Shown one piece after another: positions 19,950 through 29,630 of a stretch of DNA of 64,000 bases (positions are counted from its first letter, which is position 1; each line of letters begins with the position of its first letter). Location: positions 1-64,000 of the forward strand of contig NZ_JAMHIV010000039.1 of assembly GCF_023897065.1 (NCBI RefSeq), given 5' to 3'. The notes beneath the pieces are model-generated. The model made no database searches. It was not told the DNA's origin and saw nothing but the letters and a program-made list of their open reading frames with translations. Source of the DNA: Crossiella sp. SN42 (GTDB lineage: Bacteria > Actinomycetota > Actinomycetes > Mycobacteriales > Pseudonocardiaceae). Made by a program: the position numbers and the translations under genes.

Positions 19950-21500
19950 TCAGCCGGGGTCCAGGTTCAGCCCGAGGTACAGGTCCACCCGATCGGGGAA
20001 GCAGCTCAGGTCGCGGCCGGTCAGCTCCTCGATCCTGGCGATCCGGTAGCGCAGCGTGTTGACGTGCACGTGCAGCTTGGCCGCGGTCTTGGTGGGCGAG
20101 CCCGCGCAGTCCAGGAAGACCCGCAGGGTGGTCACCAGGTCGGAGCCGTGCTCCCGGTCGTAGTCGCGCAGCGGCCCGAGCAGCCGGTGCGCGAAGGAGC
20201 GGCGCAGCTCCTCCGGCACGGTGGCCAGCAGCAGCAAATGGGAGGCGATCTCCTCGGCGGCCACCACCGCGGTCCTGGCGTCCCGGTGCTCGGCCAGGGT
20301 GCGCGCGTGCCGCGCCTCCTCCACCGCGCCGGCCAGCCCGGAGGCGCTGGTCACCCCGCTGATCCCGATCACCAGCCGGGCCGAGCCGAGCCCCGGTTCG
20401 ACCACCTCCACCGCGGCGCGCAGCTCGCGCAGGGCGCCGGTCAGCGACTCCGGGTCGCCGGAGAGCACCGCGCAGGCCTCCTCGCCCAGGGTGCCCAGCA
20501 GCACCCGGTTGGCGCGTTCGGCGGCCAGTTCGCCGAGCACCAGCGCGGCCAGTCCCGGCCCGCCGCCGACGGTGGCCGCCGACAGCGCGCACACCGCGTC
20601 CCCCGGCGCCAGTCCGGCCGCGGCCAGCCGGGACTCGATCTCCCCCGGCCCGGCCCGGCCGGTGGTCAGCGCGTGCAGCAGCGGCGCGAACGAGCGGTTC
20701 TCCACCCGCCGCCGCTCCTCCAGCCGGGAGCGGTCCAGCGAGACCAGGGTGGCCAGCTCCCCGGCCACCTCCCGCTGACCCTGGTCCCACTGCTCCTGGT
20801 CGCCGTCGACCACCAGGAACCAGCTGGCCATCCGCTGCCCGCCGCGGCCCGGCACCGGCAGCAGGGTGCACGGCGGGCTGTCCCGGTACCGCACCGTGCG
20901 CGGCAGCCGGTCGGCCTGCAGGAACTGCCGGACCAGCAGCTCCCGCTTGCCCGGTGAGGGCGGCCGGGTGCTGCCCGCGACCACCCGGCCGGTGGGCGAG
21001 AGCACCCAGCAGTGCGCGCCGATCCCGGTGGAGCCCAGCTCCAGCAGGGTGGCCAGGCCGGCGCCCTCGGCCACCGCCTCGACCAGGCGGCGGTGCCGGT
21101 CCAGCGCCACCGCGGCGTGGTCCGGCCGGTCCGCGGCCAGCGCCAGCACGATCCGCTCGGTGATGGTGGCGAAGGAGACGTCGATGGGCACCTCGAACAG
21201 CGGCACCCCGTGCCGGGCGCAGGCTTCGACCAGGTCAGGGGGCACCGAGCCGAACTCGGCGTCGCCCGCGGCCAGTCCGGCCACCCCGGCGGCGGCGATC
21301 GCGGAGACGAAGGCCTCCGCGTCCTCCGGCCCGCGCCGCCAGACCATGCCGGTGAGCACCAGCTCGCCGCCGGAGAGGTAGCGGCTGGGGTCGCGCTGGT
21401 CGGTGGTGTACACCCAGCGCACCGGCCGGTCCAGGTGCTGCGCGCCGGTCAGCAGGACCAGCTTCAGCTCCGAGACCGCCAGCAGTGTGCGCAACCGCAT
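19950..21500 (-). CDS. pucR: PucR-family transcriptional regulator of purine catabolism
   Basis: The 516-residue protein has an N-terminal PucR domain (MRLRTLLAVSELKLVLLTGAQHLDRPVRWVYTTD region, about 1-120), a middle GGDEF-like/CdaR region, and a C-terminal helix-turn-helix with GSPTKTAAKLHVHVNTLRYR, the PucR_HTH signature. ATG 21500 has GGAGG eight bases upstream; a GTG at 21515 is less likely. It diverges from the purine degradation operon beginning at 21612. PucR proteins activate such operons in response to allantoin or related intermediates. The symbol rests on family and context, and 1:1 orthology with Bacillus PucR is not shown. Confidence 0.88.
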   Translation of the reverse strand: MRLRTLLAVSELKLVLLTGAQHLDRPVRWVYTTDQRDPSRYLSGGELVLTGMVWRRGPEDAEAFVSAIAAAGVAGLAAGDAEFGSVPPDLVEACARHGVPLFEVPIDVSFATITERIVLALAADRPDHAAVALDRHRRLVEAVAEGAGLATLLELGSTGIGAHCWVLSPTGRVVAGSTRPPSPGKRELLVRQFLQADRLPRTVRYRDSPPCTLLPVPGRGGQRMASWFLVVDGDQEQWDQGQREVAGELATLVSLDRSRLEERRRVENRSFAPLLHALTTGRAGPGEIESRLAAAGLAPGDAVCALSAATVGGGPGLAALVLGELAAERANRVLLGTLGEEACAVLSGDPESLTGALRELRAAVEVVEPGLGSARLVIGISGVTSASGLAGAVEEARHARTLAEHRDARTAVVAAEEIASHLLLLATVPEELRRSFAHRLLGPLRDYDREHGSDLVTTLRVFLDCAGSPTKTAAKLHVHVNTLRYRIARIEELTGRDLSCFPDRVDLYLGLNLDPG

Positions 21501-21611
21501 CCGCGTCGCCTCCACCTCAGCTCACCGCATTGGAGGAAGCCACAAAAGACCGGTCCGCACAAGACGGCGTTTTCATGCTTCTCATACCTAGTCGCAGCCT
21601 GCCGAACCTGG

Positions 21612-22154
21612 ATGTACTGGCCGACACCACCTGGTGAGCACCGTGTAACGGGGGTCCGGGAGTTGCTGGAGGAGTTCAACGCGCTGCCCGAGTCCAGGGC
21701 GGTCGAGCTGTTGCGCGCGTGCTGCGCGAGCCCGGCGTGGATCCGCCGGGTGCTGGCCGGACGCCCCTACCGCGACCTGCGCGCCCTGCAGACCGCCGGG
21801 GCGGACGCGCTCAAGGCGCTGGACTGGACCCAGCTGCGGCAGGCCCTGGACGCGCACCCGCGGATCGGGCAGCGCGCCGCGGGCGGCGGTCAGGAGGCCC
21901 GCTGGTCGCGCGGCGAGCAGGCCGCGGCCAAGACCGTGGACGCCGATGTGCAGCGGCAGCTGGTGGAGGGCAACCAGCGCTACGAGGCCAGGTTCGGGCA
22001 CGTGTTCCTGATCTGCGCGACCGGCAAGACCGCAGGGGAGATCCTCTCCGCGCTGCGGCACCGGCTGGGCAACGAGCCCTTCGCCGAACGTGAGGTGGTC
22101 AAGGCCGAGCTGGCCGGGATCGTCCGACTGCGACTGACCAAGATGGTGGGCTGA
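21612..22154 (+). CDS. uraD: OHCU decarboxylase (2-oxo-4-hydroxy-4-carboxy-5-ureidoimidazoline)
   Basis: The protein (180 residues with this start) carries the OHCU decarboxylase core: FNALPESRAVELLRACCASP near the N-terminus, the catalytic His in DAHPRIGQ and Glu in SRGEQ, and FLICATGKTAGEIL. It converts OHCU to (S)-allantoin, the last step of urate oxidation. The start is uncertain: ATG 21612 lacks a clear ribosome-binding site, and TTG 21663 would begin at the conserved region. Its stop overlaps the next start (TGATG). It is the first gene of the operon and diverges from pucR. Confidence 0.9.
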   Translation: MYWPTPPGEHRVTGVRELLEEFNALPESRAVELLRACCASPAWIRRVLAGRPYRDLRALQTAGADALKALDWTQLRQALDAHPRIGQRAAGGGQEARWSRGEQAAAKTVDADVQRQLVEGNQRYEARFGHVFLICATGKTAGEILSALRHRLGNEPFAEREVVKAELAGIVRLRLTKMVG

Positions 22155-22477
22155 TGGCGATCTCCACGCACGTGCTGGACGCGGCGCTGGGCCGACCGGC
22201 GACCGGGGTGCGGGTGCACCTGGAACACCTGGACAACGCGGTGTGGACACAGGTCGCCGAGGGGGTCACCGACGCCGACGGCAGACTGCGCGACCTGCCC
22301 ATCGCCGAGGGCGCGCACCGGCTGTTCTTCCACACCGGGCCGTATCTGGCGGCCACCGGCAGGCCGGTGTTCTACCCGGAGGTGGTGATCAGCTTCCTGG
22401 TCGCCGACCCGGCCGAGCACCACCACGTGCCGCTGCTGCTGAGCCCGTTCGCGTACTCGACCTACCGGGGGAGCTGA
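22154..22477 (+). CDS. uraH: 5-hydroxyisourate hydrolase (transthyretin-like)
   Basis: The 107-residue protein has all hallmarks of HIU hydrolase: STHVLDAALGRPA at the N-terminus with the catalytic His, HHVPLLLSPFAYSTYRGS at the C-terminus, and the terminal YRGS that separates this enzyme from transthyretin. It hydrolyses 5-hydroxyisourate to OHCU between uricase and UraD. Its ATG overlaps the uraD stop by one base and its stop is two bases before the uricase GTG. Confidence 0.95.
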   Translation: MAISTHVLDAALGRPATGVRVHLEHLDNAVWTQVAEGVTDADGRLRDLPIAEGAHRLFFHTGPYLAATGRPVFYPEVVISFLVADPAEHHHVPLLLSPFAYSTYRGS

Positions 22478-22479
22478 CC

Positions 22480-23352
22480 GTGGGCATCGTGTTGGGCGAC
22501 AACCAGTACGGCAAGGCCGAGGTCCGGCTGGTGCGGATCGACCGGGGCGCGGCCGGGCACCACATCACGGATCTGAATGTCAGCATCGCCCTGTCGGGGG
22601 AGCTGGCCGAGACCCATCTGACCGGTGACAACGCCAAGGTGCTGCCCACCGACAGCCAGAAGAACACCGTCTACGCCTTCGCCCGCGACGGGGTCGGCGA
22701 GATCGAGGACTTCGCGCTGCGGCTGGCCCGGCACTTCGTGGACAGCCAGCCCGCGATCCACCGGGCTCGGGTGGCCATCGAGCAGTACGGCTGGGCCCGC
22801 ACGCTGGTGGACGGCCAGCCCGCCTCGCACTCCTTCCACCGCACCGGCGACGGCACCCGGACCACCACGGTCACCTACGACGGGGACACCGCGTGGGTGG
22901 TCTCCGGGGTCACCGAGCTGACCGTGCTGAACTCCACCGGCTCGGAGTTCTGGGGCTACGTCAAGGACGAGTACACCACCCTGCCCGAGGCCACCGACCG
23001 CATCCTGGCCACTGCGGTGGACGCCCGCTGGCGACACCGCGACGCCGGGGAGCGGGACTGGGCGCAGTCGCACCGGCAGGCCAAGGCGGCGCTGCTGGCC
23101 GCGTTCGCGGACACGCACAGCTTCTCCCTGCAACAGACCCTGCACGCGATGGGCTCCAGGGTGCTCACCGGCCAGCCGGACGTCGTGGAGGTCCGGCTGG
23201 CCCTGCCGAACAAGCACCACTTCCTGGTCGACCTGTCGCCCTTCGGGCTGGACAACCCCGGTGAGGTGTTCTTCGCCGCGGACCGGCCGTACGGGCTGAT
23301 CGAGGGTTCGGCGCTGCGCGAGGACGCGCCCCCGCCGGGTGGGGCATGGTGA
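22480..23352 (+). CDS. Urate oxidase (uricase)
   Basis: The 290-residue cofactor-independent uricase begins GDNQYGKAEVRLVRI and contains the conserved Thr/Asp region around LPTDSQKNTVYAFA and the FSLQQTLHAMGSRVL and NKHHFLVDLSPF segments of the tunnel fold. It oxidises urate with O2 to 5-hydroxyisourate and H2O2. GTG 22480 has GGGGAG seven bases upstream. All three steps from urate to allantoin are encoded contiguously here (uraD, uraH, uricase). Confidence 0.95.
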   Translation: MGIVLGDNQYGKAEVRLVRIDRGAAGHHITDLNVSIALSGELAETHLTGDNAKVLPTDSQKNTVYAFARDGVGEIEDFALRLARHFVDSQPAIHRARVAIEQYGWARTLVDGQPASHSFHRTGDGTRTTTVTYDGDTAWVVSGVTELTVLNSTGSEFWGYVKDEYTTLPEATDRILATAVDARWRHRDAGERDWAQSHRQAKAALLAAFADTHSFSLQQTLHAMGSRVLTGQPDVVEVRLALPNKHHFLVDLSPFGLDNPGEVFFAADRPYGLIEGSALREDAPPPGGAW

Positions 23353-23355
23353 GCC

Positions 23356-24723
23356 ATGCCATTCCGCACCACACGCGCCACCGGGAGCCCAGCGCACCCG
23401 GTCGATGAGGTCCTGCCCGCCGGGCGGCTGCTCGCCTTCGGGCTGCAACACGTGCTGGCCATGTACGCCGGCGCGGTCGCCGTGCCGCTGATCGTGGGCG
23501 GGGCGATGAAGCTGCCCGCCGCCGACATCGCCTACCTGATCAACGCCGACCTGCTGGTCTGCGGCATCGCCACCCTGATCCAGTGCGTCGGGGTGTGGCG
23601 CTTCGGCGTGCGGCTGCCGCTGATGCAGGGCTGCACCTTCGCCGCGGTCAGCCCGATGGTGCTGATCGGCACCCAGGGCGGCGGACTGCCCGCGATCTAC
23701 GGCGCGGTGATCGTGGCCGGGCTGGCCATGACGCTGGCCGCGCCCTGGTTCAGCCGCCTGCTGCGGTTCTTCCCGCCGGTGGTGACCGGCACGGTGATCC
23801 TGGTGATCGGGCTGTCCCTGCTGCCGGTGGCGGTCAACTGGGCCGCCGGCGGGGTCGGCGCGCCGGACTTCGCCGCGCCGGGCAACCTGGCGCTGGCCCT
23901 GGGCGTGCTGCTGGTCATCCTGGCCGCGCAGCGGTTCCTGCCCGGCCTGTGGTCCCGGATCGCGGTGCTGCTCGGCATCGTCATCGGGACCCTGGTGGCG
24001 ATCCCGTTGGGGCGGACCAACTTCGCCGCCGTCGGCGAGGCCCCGTTACTGGGCATCAGCACCCCGTTCCACTTCGGGCTGCCGACCTTCGAGGTCTCCG
24101 CGATCACCGCGATGCTGATCGTGATGGCGGTGACCATGATCGAGACCAGCGGCAGCATCGTGGCCATCGGCGAGCTGGTGGACAAGCCGGTGGACCGGCG
24201 CACACTGGCCGACGGGCTGCGTGCCGACGGCGCGTCCACCGTGCTCGGCGGTGTGCTGAACACCTTTCCCTACACCGCTTTCGGCCAGAACATCGGCCTG
24301 GTCGCGCTCACCGGGGTGCGCAGCAGGTGGGTGGTGGCCACCGCGGGCGGCATCCTGGTGCTGCTCGGCCTGGTGCCCGCGCTGGGCGCGGTGGTGGCCG
24401 CGATCCCGCTGCCGGTGCTGGGCGGGGCGGGCATCGCCATGTTCGGCACGGTGGCCGCGGGCGGGGTGCGCACGCTGTCCCGGGTCTCGTTCTCGGGCAA
24501 CCACAACCTCACCGTGGTCGCGGTGTCCCTGGGCATCGGGCTGATCCCGGTCGGCGTGCCCGGGATCTACGAGGCGTTCCCGGTGTGGTTCAAGACCGTC
24601 ATGCAGTCCGGCATCAGCGCCGGGTGCCTGGCGGCGGTCCTGCTCAACCTGTTGTTCAACCACGGCGTCCGGCGGGAACCGGCGCGGGAGGAGGCGGTGG
24701 ATGGAGTTCCTCCGACCGGCTAG
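23356..24723 (+). CDS. Nucleobase:cation symporter-2 (urate/xanthine/uracil permease)
   Basis: The 455-residue membrane protein has about 14 hydrophobic segments and the NCS2/NAT signature: QHVLAMYAGAVAVPL at the start, QGCTFAAVSPM, and the QNIGLVALTGVRSRWVV motif. Proteins of this type import xanthine, urate or uracil with protons. Placement between uricase and xanthine dehydrogenase genes favours a urate or xanthine permease. The TTA codon at 24046-24048 is notable. Its 3' end overlaps the next gene by 23 bp. Confidence 0.92.
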   Translation: MPFRTTRATGSPAHPVDEVLPAGRLLAFGLQHVLAMYAGAVAVPLIVGGAMKLPAADIAYLINADLLVCGIATLIQCVGVWRFGVRLPLMQGCTFAAVSPMVLIGTQGGGLPAIYGAVIVAGLAMTLAAPWFSRLLRFFPPVVTGTVILVIGLSLLPVAVNWAAGGVGAPDFAAPGNLALALGVLLVILAAQRFLPGLWSRIAVLLGIVIGTLVAIPLGRTNFAAVGEAPLLGISTPFHFGLPTFEVSAITAMLIVMAVTMIETSGSIVAIGELVDKPVDRRTLADGLRADGASTVLGGVLNTFPYTAFGQNIGLVALTGVRSRWVVATAGGILVLLGLVPALGAVVAAIPLPVLGGAGIAMFGTVAAGGVRTLSRVSFSGNHNLTVVAVSLGIGLIPVGVPGIYEAFPVWFKTVMQSGISAGCLAAVLLNLLFNHGVRREPAREEAVDGVPPTG

Positions 24724-25573
24724 CTGGCCGGAAGCCCTGTCGCTGAAGGCCGAGCACCCGGAGGCGGTGCCGATCGCCGGTGGCACCGACCTGATGGTCG
24801 AGCTGAACTTCGACAAGCGGCGGCCACCGGCGATCCTGGACCTGGGCCGGATCACCGAGCTGACCGAGTGGTCCGAAGTGGACGGTTCGGTGTGGCTGGG
24901 CGCGGCCGTGCCGTACCAGCGGATCATCACCGAGCTGGCGGACCGGCTGCCGGGCCTGGCGATGGCATCGCGCACGGTGGGCTCACCGCAGATCCGCAAC
25001 CGGGGCACCGTCGGCGGCAACCTCGGCTCGGCCTCCCCCGCCGGGGACGCGCACCCGCCGCTGCTGGCCGCGGACGCGGTGGTCGAGGTGGCCTCGGTGC
25101 GCGGCGCCAGGACCATCCCGGTCAGCGAGTTCTTCCTCGGCGTCAAGCGCGCCGCACTGGCCGAGGACGAGCTGATCCGCGCGGTGCGGCAGCCGGTGGC
25201 CGATGGGCCGCAACAGTTCTCGAAGGTGGGCACGCGCAACGCGATGGTGATCGCGGTGTGCTCCTTCGCCCTCGCCCTGCACCCGGCCCGCGGCACCGTG
25301 GGCACCGGCATCGGCTCGGCCGCGCCCACCCCGCGCCGCGCGCCTGAGGCCGAGGCGCTGCTGGCCGATGAGCTGGACTGGCACCAGCCACAACCCTTGT
25401 CAGAAGGCCTGTTGATCCGGTTCGGCGAGCTGGTGGCCGCCGCGGCCGCGCCCATCGACGACGTGCGCGGCAGCGCGGCCTACCGGCGGCACGCGCTGGC
25501 CGTGCTGGCCCGCCGCACCCTCGCCTGGACCTGGCAGGACTACCGCTCCGGAAGGTGGTCGCGATGCGCGTGA
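24701..25573 (+). CDS. Xanthine dehydrogenase FAD-binding subunit
   Basis: The 290-residue protein matches the medium, FAD-binding subunit of molybdenum hydroxylases. AGGTDLMVELNFDKR (about residues 25-40) and TVGSPQIRNRGTVGGNLGSASPAGD (residues 91 on) are the two FAD contact motifs. It passes electrons from the Fe-S subunit to NAD or O2. ATG 24701 follows GGAGGAGG and overlaps the permease gene by 23 bp; it overlaps the Fe-S gene by 10 bp, so expression is coupled. Confidence 0.93.
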   Translation: MEFLRPASWPEALSLKAEHPEAVPIAGGTDLMVELNFDKRRPPAILDLGRITELTEWSEVDGSVWLGAAVPYQRIITELADRLPGLAMASRTVGSPQIRNRGTVGGNLGSASPAGDAHPPLLAADAVVEVASVRGARTIPVSEFFLGVKRAALAEDELIRAVRQPVADGPQQFSKVGTRNAMVIAVCSFALALHPARGTVGTGIGSAAPTPRRAPEAEALLADELDWHQPQPLSEGLLIRFGELVAAAAAPIDDVRGSAAYRRHALAVLARRTLAWTWQDYRSGRWSRCA

Positions 25574-26037
25574 ACCTCACCGTCAACGGCGAGCCGAGGC
25601 AGGCCGACGACGTCTGGCCCGGCGAGAGCCTGCTCTACGTGCTGCGCGAGCGGCTCGGCCTGCCCGGGTCCAAGAACGCTTGTGAACAAGGCGAATGCGG
25701 GTCCTGCACGGTGTACCTGGACGACACCCCGGTGTGCGCCTGCCTGGTCGCCGCCGGGCAGGCCGAGGGCCGCGCGGTGCGCACCGTGGAGGGCCTGGCC
25801 GGCGAGGAGGACCTCGATCCGGTGCAGCAGGCCTTCGTGGAGGCGGGGGCCGTGCAGTGCGGTTTCTGCACCCCCGGCCTGATCGTGGCCACGCACGACC
25901 TGGTGCGCCGCAACGCCAAGCCGACCGACCCGGAGATCCGCGAGGCGCTGGCCGGGAACCTGTGCCGCTGCACCGGCTACGAGAAGATCCTGGACGCGGT
26001 GCGGCTGGCCGCGGCCCGGCGGGAGGAAGCCCGATGA
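25564..26037 (+). CDS. Xanthine dehydrogenase [2Fe-2S] subunit
   Basis: The 157-residue small subunit has the plant-type [2Fe-2S] site (CEQGECGSC then CAC, about residues 40-62) and the second cluster (CGFCTPG and CRCTGY, about residues 99-140), so all eight cysteines are present. ATG 25564 is preceded by GGAAGG. Its stop overlaps the following deaminase start (ATGA). Confidence 0.95.
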   Translation: MRVNLTVNGEPRQADDVWPGESLLYVLRERLGLPGSKNACEQGECGSCTVYLDDTPVCACLVAAGQAEGRAVRTVEGLAGEEDLDPVQQAFVEAGAVQCGFCTPGLIVATHDLVRRNAKPTDPEIREALAGNLCRCTGYEKILDAVRLAAARREEAR

Positions 26038-27401
26038 GCCGTATCGTGATCGACAACGCCGCTGTGTCCACTGTGGACGGCAACGGCACCGAGTACGCTA
26101 ACGGGCACGTGGTGGTGGAGAACGGCGTCATCACCGCGGTCGGCGCGGGCCCGGCCCCGCTGGCCGAGCACACCTCCGAGTACATCGACGCGCACGGCTG
26201 CCTGGTCACCCCCGGCCTGGTCAACACCCACCACCACCTCTACCAGTGGGCCACCCGCGGCCTGGCGCAGCAGGAGAACCTGTTCGGCTGGCTGGTCGAG
26301 CTGTACCCGATCTGGGCCCGGCTGGACGCCTCGGTCACGCACGCCGCGGCCAGCGCGGGCCTGGCCTGGCTGGCCCGCACCGGCTGCACCACCGCCGCCG
26401 ACCACCACTACGTCTACCCGCGCACCGGCGGCGACCAGCTGGACGCGGTGATCTCCGCGGCCAGGCGGATCGGGGTTCGGCTGCACGCGGTGCGCGGCTC
26501 GATGGACCGCGGCGAGTCCCAGGGCGGACTGCCGCCGGATCACATCGTGGAGGACACCGACGCCGCGCTGGCCGCCACCGAGGCCGCCATCGACACCTAC
26601 CACGACACCTCCTTCGACGCCCAGGTCCGGATCGCGGTCGGCCCCTGCTCGCCGTTCTCGGTGAGCGAGCGGCTGATGCGCGAGGCCGCGGAACTGGCCC
26701 GGCACAAGGGCGTCCGGCTGCACACCCACCTGGCCGAGACGGTGGAAGAGGAGCAGAAGTGCCTGGCTGAGCTGGGCTGCACGCCGCTGGAGTACGCCGA
26801 ATCGCTCGGCTGGCTCGGCGAGGACGTGTGGTTCGCGCACGGCATCCACTTCTCCGACAAGGAGATCGCGCGGCTCGGCGCGTCCGGCACCGGGGTGGCG
26901 CACTGCCCCAGCTCCAACGCCAGGGTCGGCGCGGGCACCTGCCGGGTCATCGACCTGCTCGGCGCGGGCGCGCCGGTGGGGCTGGGCGCGGACGGCGCGG
27001 CCTCCAACGAGGGCGGCGGCCTCGGTGACGAGCTGCGCCAGGCGCTGTACCAGGCCCGGCAGCGCGGCGGCCCGGCCGCGCTGACCGCCCGGCAGTCGCT
27101 GTGGCTGGGCACCATGGGCGGGGCGCGCTGCCTCGGCCGGGCGCACGAGATCGGCTCCATCGAAGTGGGCAAGCTGGCCGACCTGGCGGTGTGGCGGATC
27201 GACGGGCTCGCCCACGCCGGGATCGCCGATCCCGTTGCCGCGCTGGTGTTCGCCTCACTGCCGCCGCTGGCCCGGCTGCTGGTCGGCGGCCGCAGCGTGG
27301 TGGTCGACGGCGAGCTGCGCACCGCGGAGGAGGCCGAGCTGGCCGGTGACCTGCGCTCGGCCAGCCGCCAGCTGCGCGCGCACCTGGAGGTGGCCCGATG
27401 A
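26034..27401 (+). CDS. 8-oxoguanine/guanine deaminase-type amidohydrolase
   Basis: The 455-residue amidohydrolase has an N-terminal composite domain and a TIM barrel with metal ligands in NTHHHLYQ, the conserved His in THLAET and HGIHFSD, and Asp in LGADGAASNE. It belongs to the ATZ/TRZ-8-oxoguanine deaminase branch (COG0402 type). Within this operon it most likely deaminates guanine or 8-oxoguanine to feed xanthine or urate. The start overlaps the Fe-S gene (ATGA) after GGGAGGAAG, and its stop overlaps the next gene. The STVD motif at residues 12-15 is encoded by a perfect copy of the 13-bp palindrome. Confidence 0.88.
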   Translation: MSRIVIDNAAVSTVDGNGTEYANGHVVVENGVITAVGAGPAPLAEHTSEYIDAHGCLVTPGLVNTHHHLYQWATRGLAQQENLFGWLVELYPIWARLDASVTHAAASAGLAWLARTGCTTAADHHYVYPRTGGDQLDAVISAARRIGVRLHAVRGSMDRGESQGGLPPDHIVEDTDAALAATEAAIDTYHDTSFDAQVRIAVGPCSPFSVSERLMREAAELARHKGVRLHTHLAETVEEEQKCLAELGCTPLEYAESLGWLGEDVWFAHGIHFSDKEIARLGASGTGVAHCPSSNARVGAGTCRVIDLLGAGAPVGLGADGAASNEGGGLGDELRQALYQARQRGGPAALTARQSLWLGTMGGARCLGRAHEIGSIEVGKLADLAVWRIDGLAHAGIADPVAALVFASLPPLARLLVGGRSVVVDGELRTAEEAELAGDLRSASRQLRAHLEVAR

Positions 27402-29623
27402 CCAGGAGCGAGGTCTCCGTCACCGGCGGCATCGGCCAGTCGCCGCCGCGACCGGACGGGAACCTGAAGGTCAAGGGCGAGTTCGCCTACTCCTCCGACC
27501 TGTGGGCCGCCGACATGCTGTGGGGCGCCACCCTGCGCAGCCCGCACGCGCACGCCCGGATCACCGGCGTGGACATCGCCGCGGCCCTCGCGGTGCCCGG
27601 CGTGCACGCCGTGCTCACCCACGCCGATGTGCCCGGCCGCAACGCTTTTGGCCTGGAGCACGTGGACCAGCCGGTGCTCGCGGTGGACCGGGTGCGCTAC
27701 CAGGGCGAGGCGATCGCGATCGTGGCCGCCGACCACCCGGAGACCGCGCGCCGGGCGATGGACCGGATCGCGGTCGAGTACGAGGTCCTGGAACCGGTGG
27801 TCGACGCCGAGCTGGCCGCGCACGAACCCCAGCGGAACCCGTTGCACGAGAACGGGAACCTGGTCCGGCACGTGCCGATCCGGCGCGGCGATCCCGAGGC
27901 CGAAGCCGAGGTCGTGGTCTCCGGGGTCTACCAGGTGGGCATGCAGGACCAGGCCTTCCTCGGCCCGGAGTCCGGGCTCGCGGTGCCCGCCGAGGACGGC
28001 GGGGTCGAGCTGTACGTGGCCACCCAGTGGCTGCACGTGGACCAGGGCCAGGTGGCGCAAGCCCTCGGCCTGCCAACGGATCGGGTGCGCATCACGCTGG
28101 CCGGGGTGGGCGGCGCGTTCGGCGCCCGCGAGGACCTGTCCATGCAGGTGCACGCCTGCCTGCTGGCGCTGCACACCGGCCGCCCGGTGAAGATGGTCTA
28201 CAACCGCGAGGAGAGCTTCTTCGGCCACGTGCACCGGCACCCGGCCCGGATGCACTACGAGCACGGCGCGACCAGGGACGGCAAGCTGGTCTACGTCAAG
28301 GCCAGGCTCTACCTCGACGGCGGCGCCTACGCCTCCACCACCGCCGCGGTGGTGGCCAACGCGACCACCCTGGGCGTCGGCCCGTACGAGGTGCCCAACG
28401 TGGTGCTGGACGGCTACGGCGTCTACACCAACAACCCGCCCTGCGGCGCGATGCGCGGCTTCGGCGCGGTGCAGGCCTGCTTCGGCTACGAGTCCCAGAT
28501 GGACAAGCTGGCCGCCGCGCTGGAGATGGACCCGGTGGAGCTGCGCATCCGCAACGCGGTGGCCGAGGGCAGCGTGATGCCCACCGGCCAGGTCATCGAC
28601 TCCGCCGCCCCGGTCGCCGAACTGCTCCGCCTGGTCAAGGAAAAACCACTGCCCACAGTGGACGGTGTCAGGGACATCCTGGACCTGCCCGGCGGCGCGG
28701 CCAACACCACCCACGGCGAGGGCGTGCGGCGCGGGGTCGGCTACGGCGTCGGGGTCAAGAACGTCTGCTTCTCCGAGGGCTTCGACGACTACTCCACCGC
28801 CAGGGTCCGGCTCTCCGTGCTCGGCGGCGAACCGGTCGCGCTGGTGCACACCGCCGCCGCCGAGGTCGGCCAGGGCCTGGTCACCCTGCTCGGCCAGATC
28901 GCCCGCACCGAGCTCGGCGTCCAGCAGGTCACCATCGCACCCGCGGACACCTCCATCGGCAGCGCGGGCTCCACCTCGGCCTCCCGGCAGAGCTACGTCA
29001 CCGGCGGCGCGACCAAGGCCGCCTGCGAGGCGGTCCGGGCGAAACTGCTGGCACTGAGCGGAAACCGGTGGCCGCTGACACCCGGGGAGATCACCGAGGT
29101 GCTCGGCCAGGCGGTGATCGAGGAGACCGTGGAGTGGCGGCACCGGCCCACCGAGACCCTGGACCCGTTGAGCGGCCAGGGCAACGCGCACGTGCAGTAC
29201 GCCTTCGCCGCGCACCGGGCGGTGGTCGACGTGGACGTGGAGCTGGGCCTGGTCAAGGTGGTCGAGCTGGCCTGCGCCCAGGACGTGGGCAAGGCGCTCA
29301 ACCCGGACGCGGTGCTCGGCCAGATCCAGGGCGGCTCCGCGCAGGGCCTCGGCCTCGCGGTGATGGAGGAGATCCAGACCCAGGACGGCCTGATCCGCAA
29401 CCCCTCCTTCACCGACTACCTCATCCCGACCATCCTGGACATGCCGCCGATGGTGATCGACGTCCTGGAACTCGCCGACCCACACGCCCCCTACGGCCTG
29501 CGCGGCGTCGGCGAGCCACCGACCATCTCGGTCACCCCGGCCATCGCCGCCGCCATCCGCGCCGCCAGCGGCCTGCCCCTGGACCGCGTCCCCATCCGCC
29601 CCGAACACCTCACCGGCACCTAG
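27398..29623 (+). CDS. Xanthine dehydrogenase molybdenum-binding subunit
   Basis: The 741-residue large subunit has the aldehyde oxidase/xanthine dehydrogenase hammerhead domain (about 20-130) and the molybdopterin domain. Visible motifs include [50 protein letters not shown] and the late GVGEPPT containing the catalytic Glu. It hydroxylates hypoxanthine and xanthine to urate together with the two preceding subunits. It overlaps the deaminase gene by four bases. A MocA-type maturation gene lies 3 kb downstream, but no XdhC chaperone was seen. Confidence 0.94.
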   Translation: MTRSEVSVTGGIGQSPPRPDGNLKVKGEFAYSSDLWAADMLWGATLRSPHAHARITGVDIAAALAVPGVHAVLTHADVPGRNAFGLEHVDQPVLAVDRVRYQGEAIAIVAADHPETARRAMDRIAVEYEVLEPVVDAELAAHEPQRNPLHENGNLVRHVPIRRGDPEAEAEVVVSGVYQVGMQDQAFLGPESGLAVPAEDGGVELYVATQWLHVDQGQVAQALGLPTDRVRITLAGVGGAFGAREDLSMQVHACLLALHTGRPVKMVYNREESFFGHVHRHPARMHYEHGATRDGKLVYVKARLYLDGGAYASTTAAVVANATTLGVGPYEVPNVVLDGYGVYTNNPPCGAMRGFGAVQACFGYESQMDKLAAALEMDPVELRIRNAVAEGSVMPTGQVIDSAAPVAELLRLVKEKPLPTVDGVRDILDLPGGAANTTHGEGVRRGVGYGVGVKNVCFSEGFDDYSTARVRLSVLGGEPVALVHTAAAEVGQGLVTLLGQIARTELGVQQVTIAPADTSIGSAGSTSASRQSYVTGGATKAACEAVRAKLLALSGNRWPLTPGEITEVLGQAVIEETVEWRHRPTETLDPLSGQGNAHVQYAFAAHRAVVDVDVELGLVKVVELACAQDVGKALNPDAVLGQIQGGSAQGLGLAVMEEIQTQDGLIRNPSFTDYLIPTILDMPPMVIDVLELADPHAPYGLRGVGEPPTISVTPAIAAAIRAASGLPLDRVPIRPEHLTGT

Positions 29624-29630
29624 GAGCCCC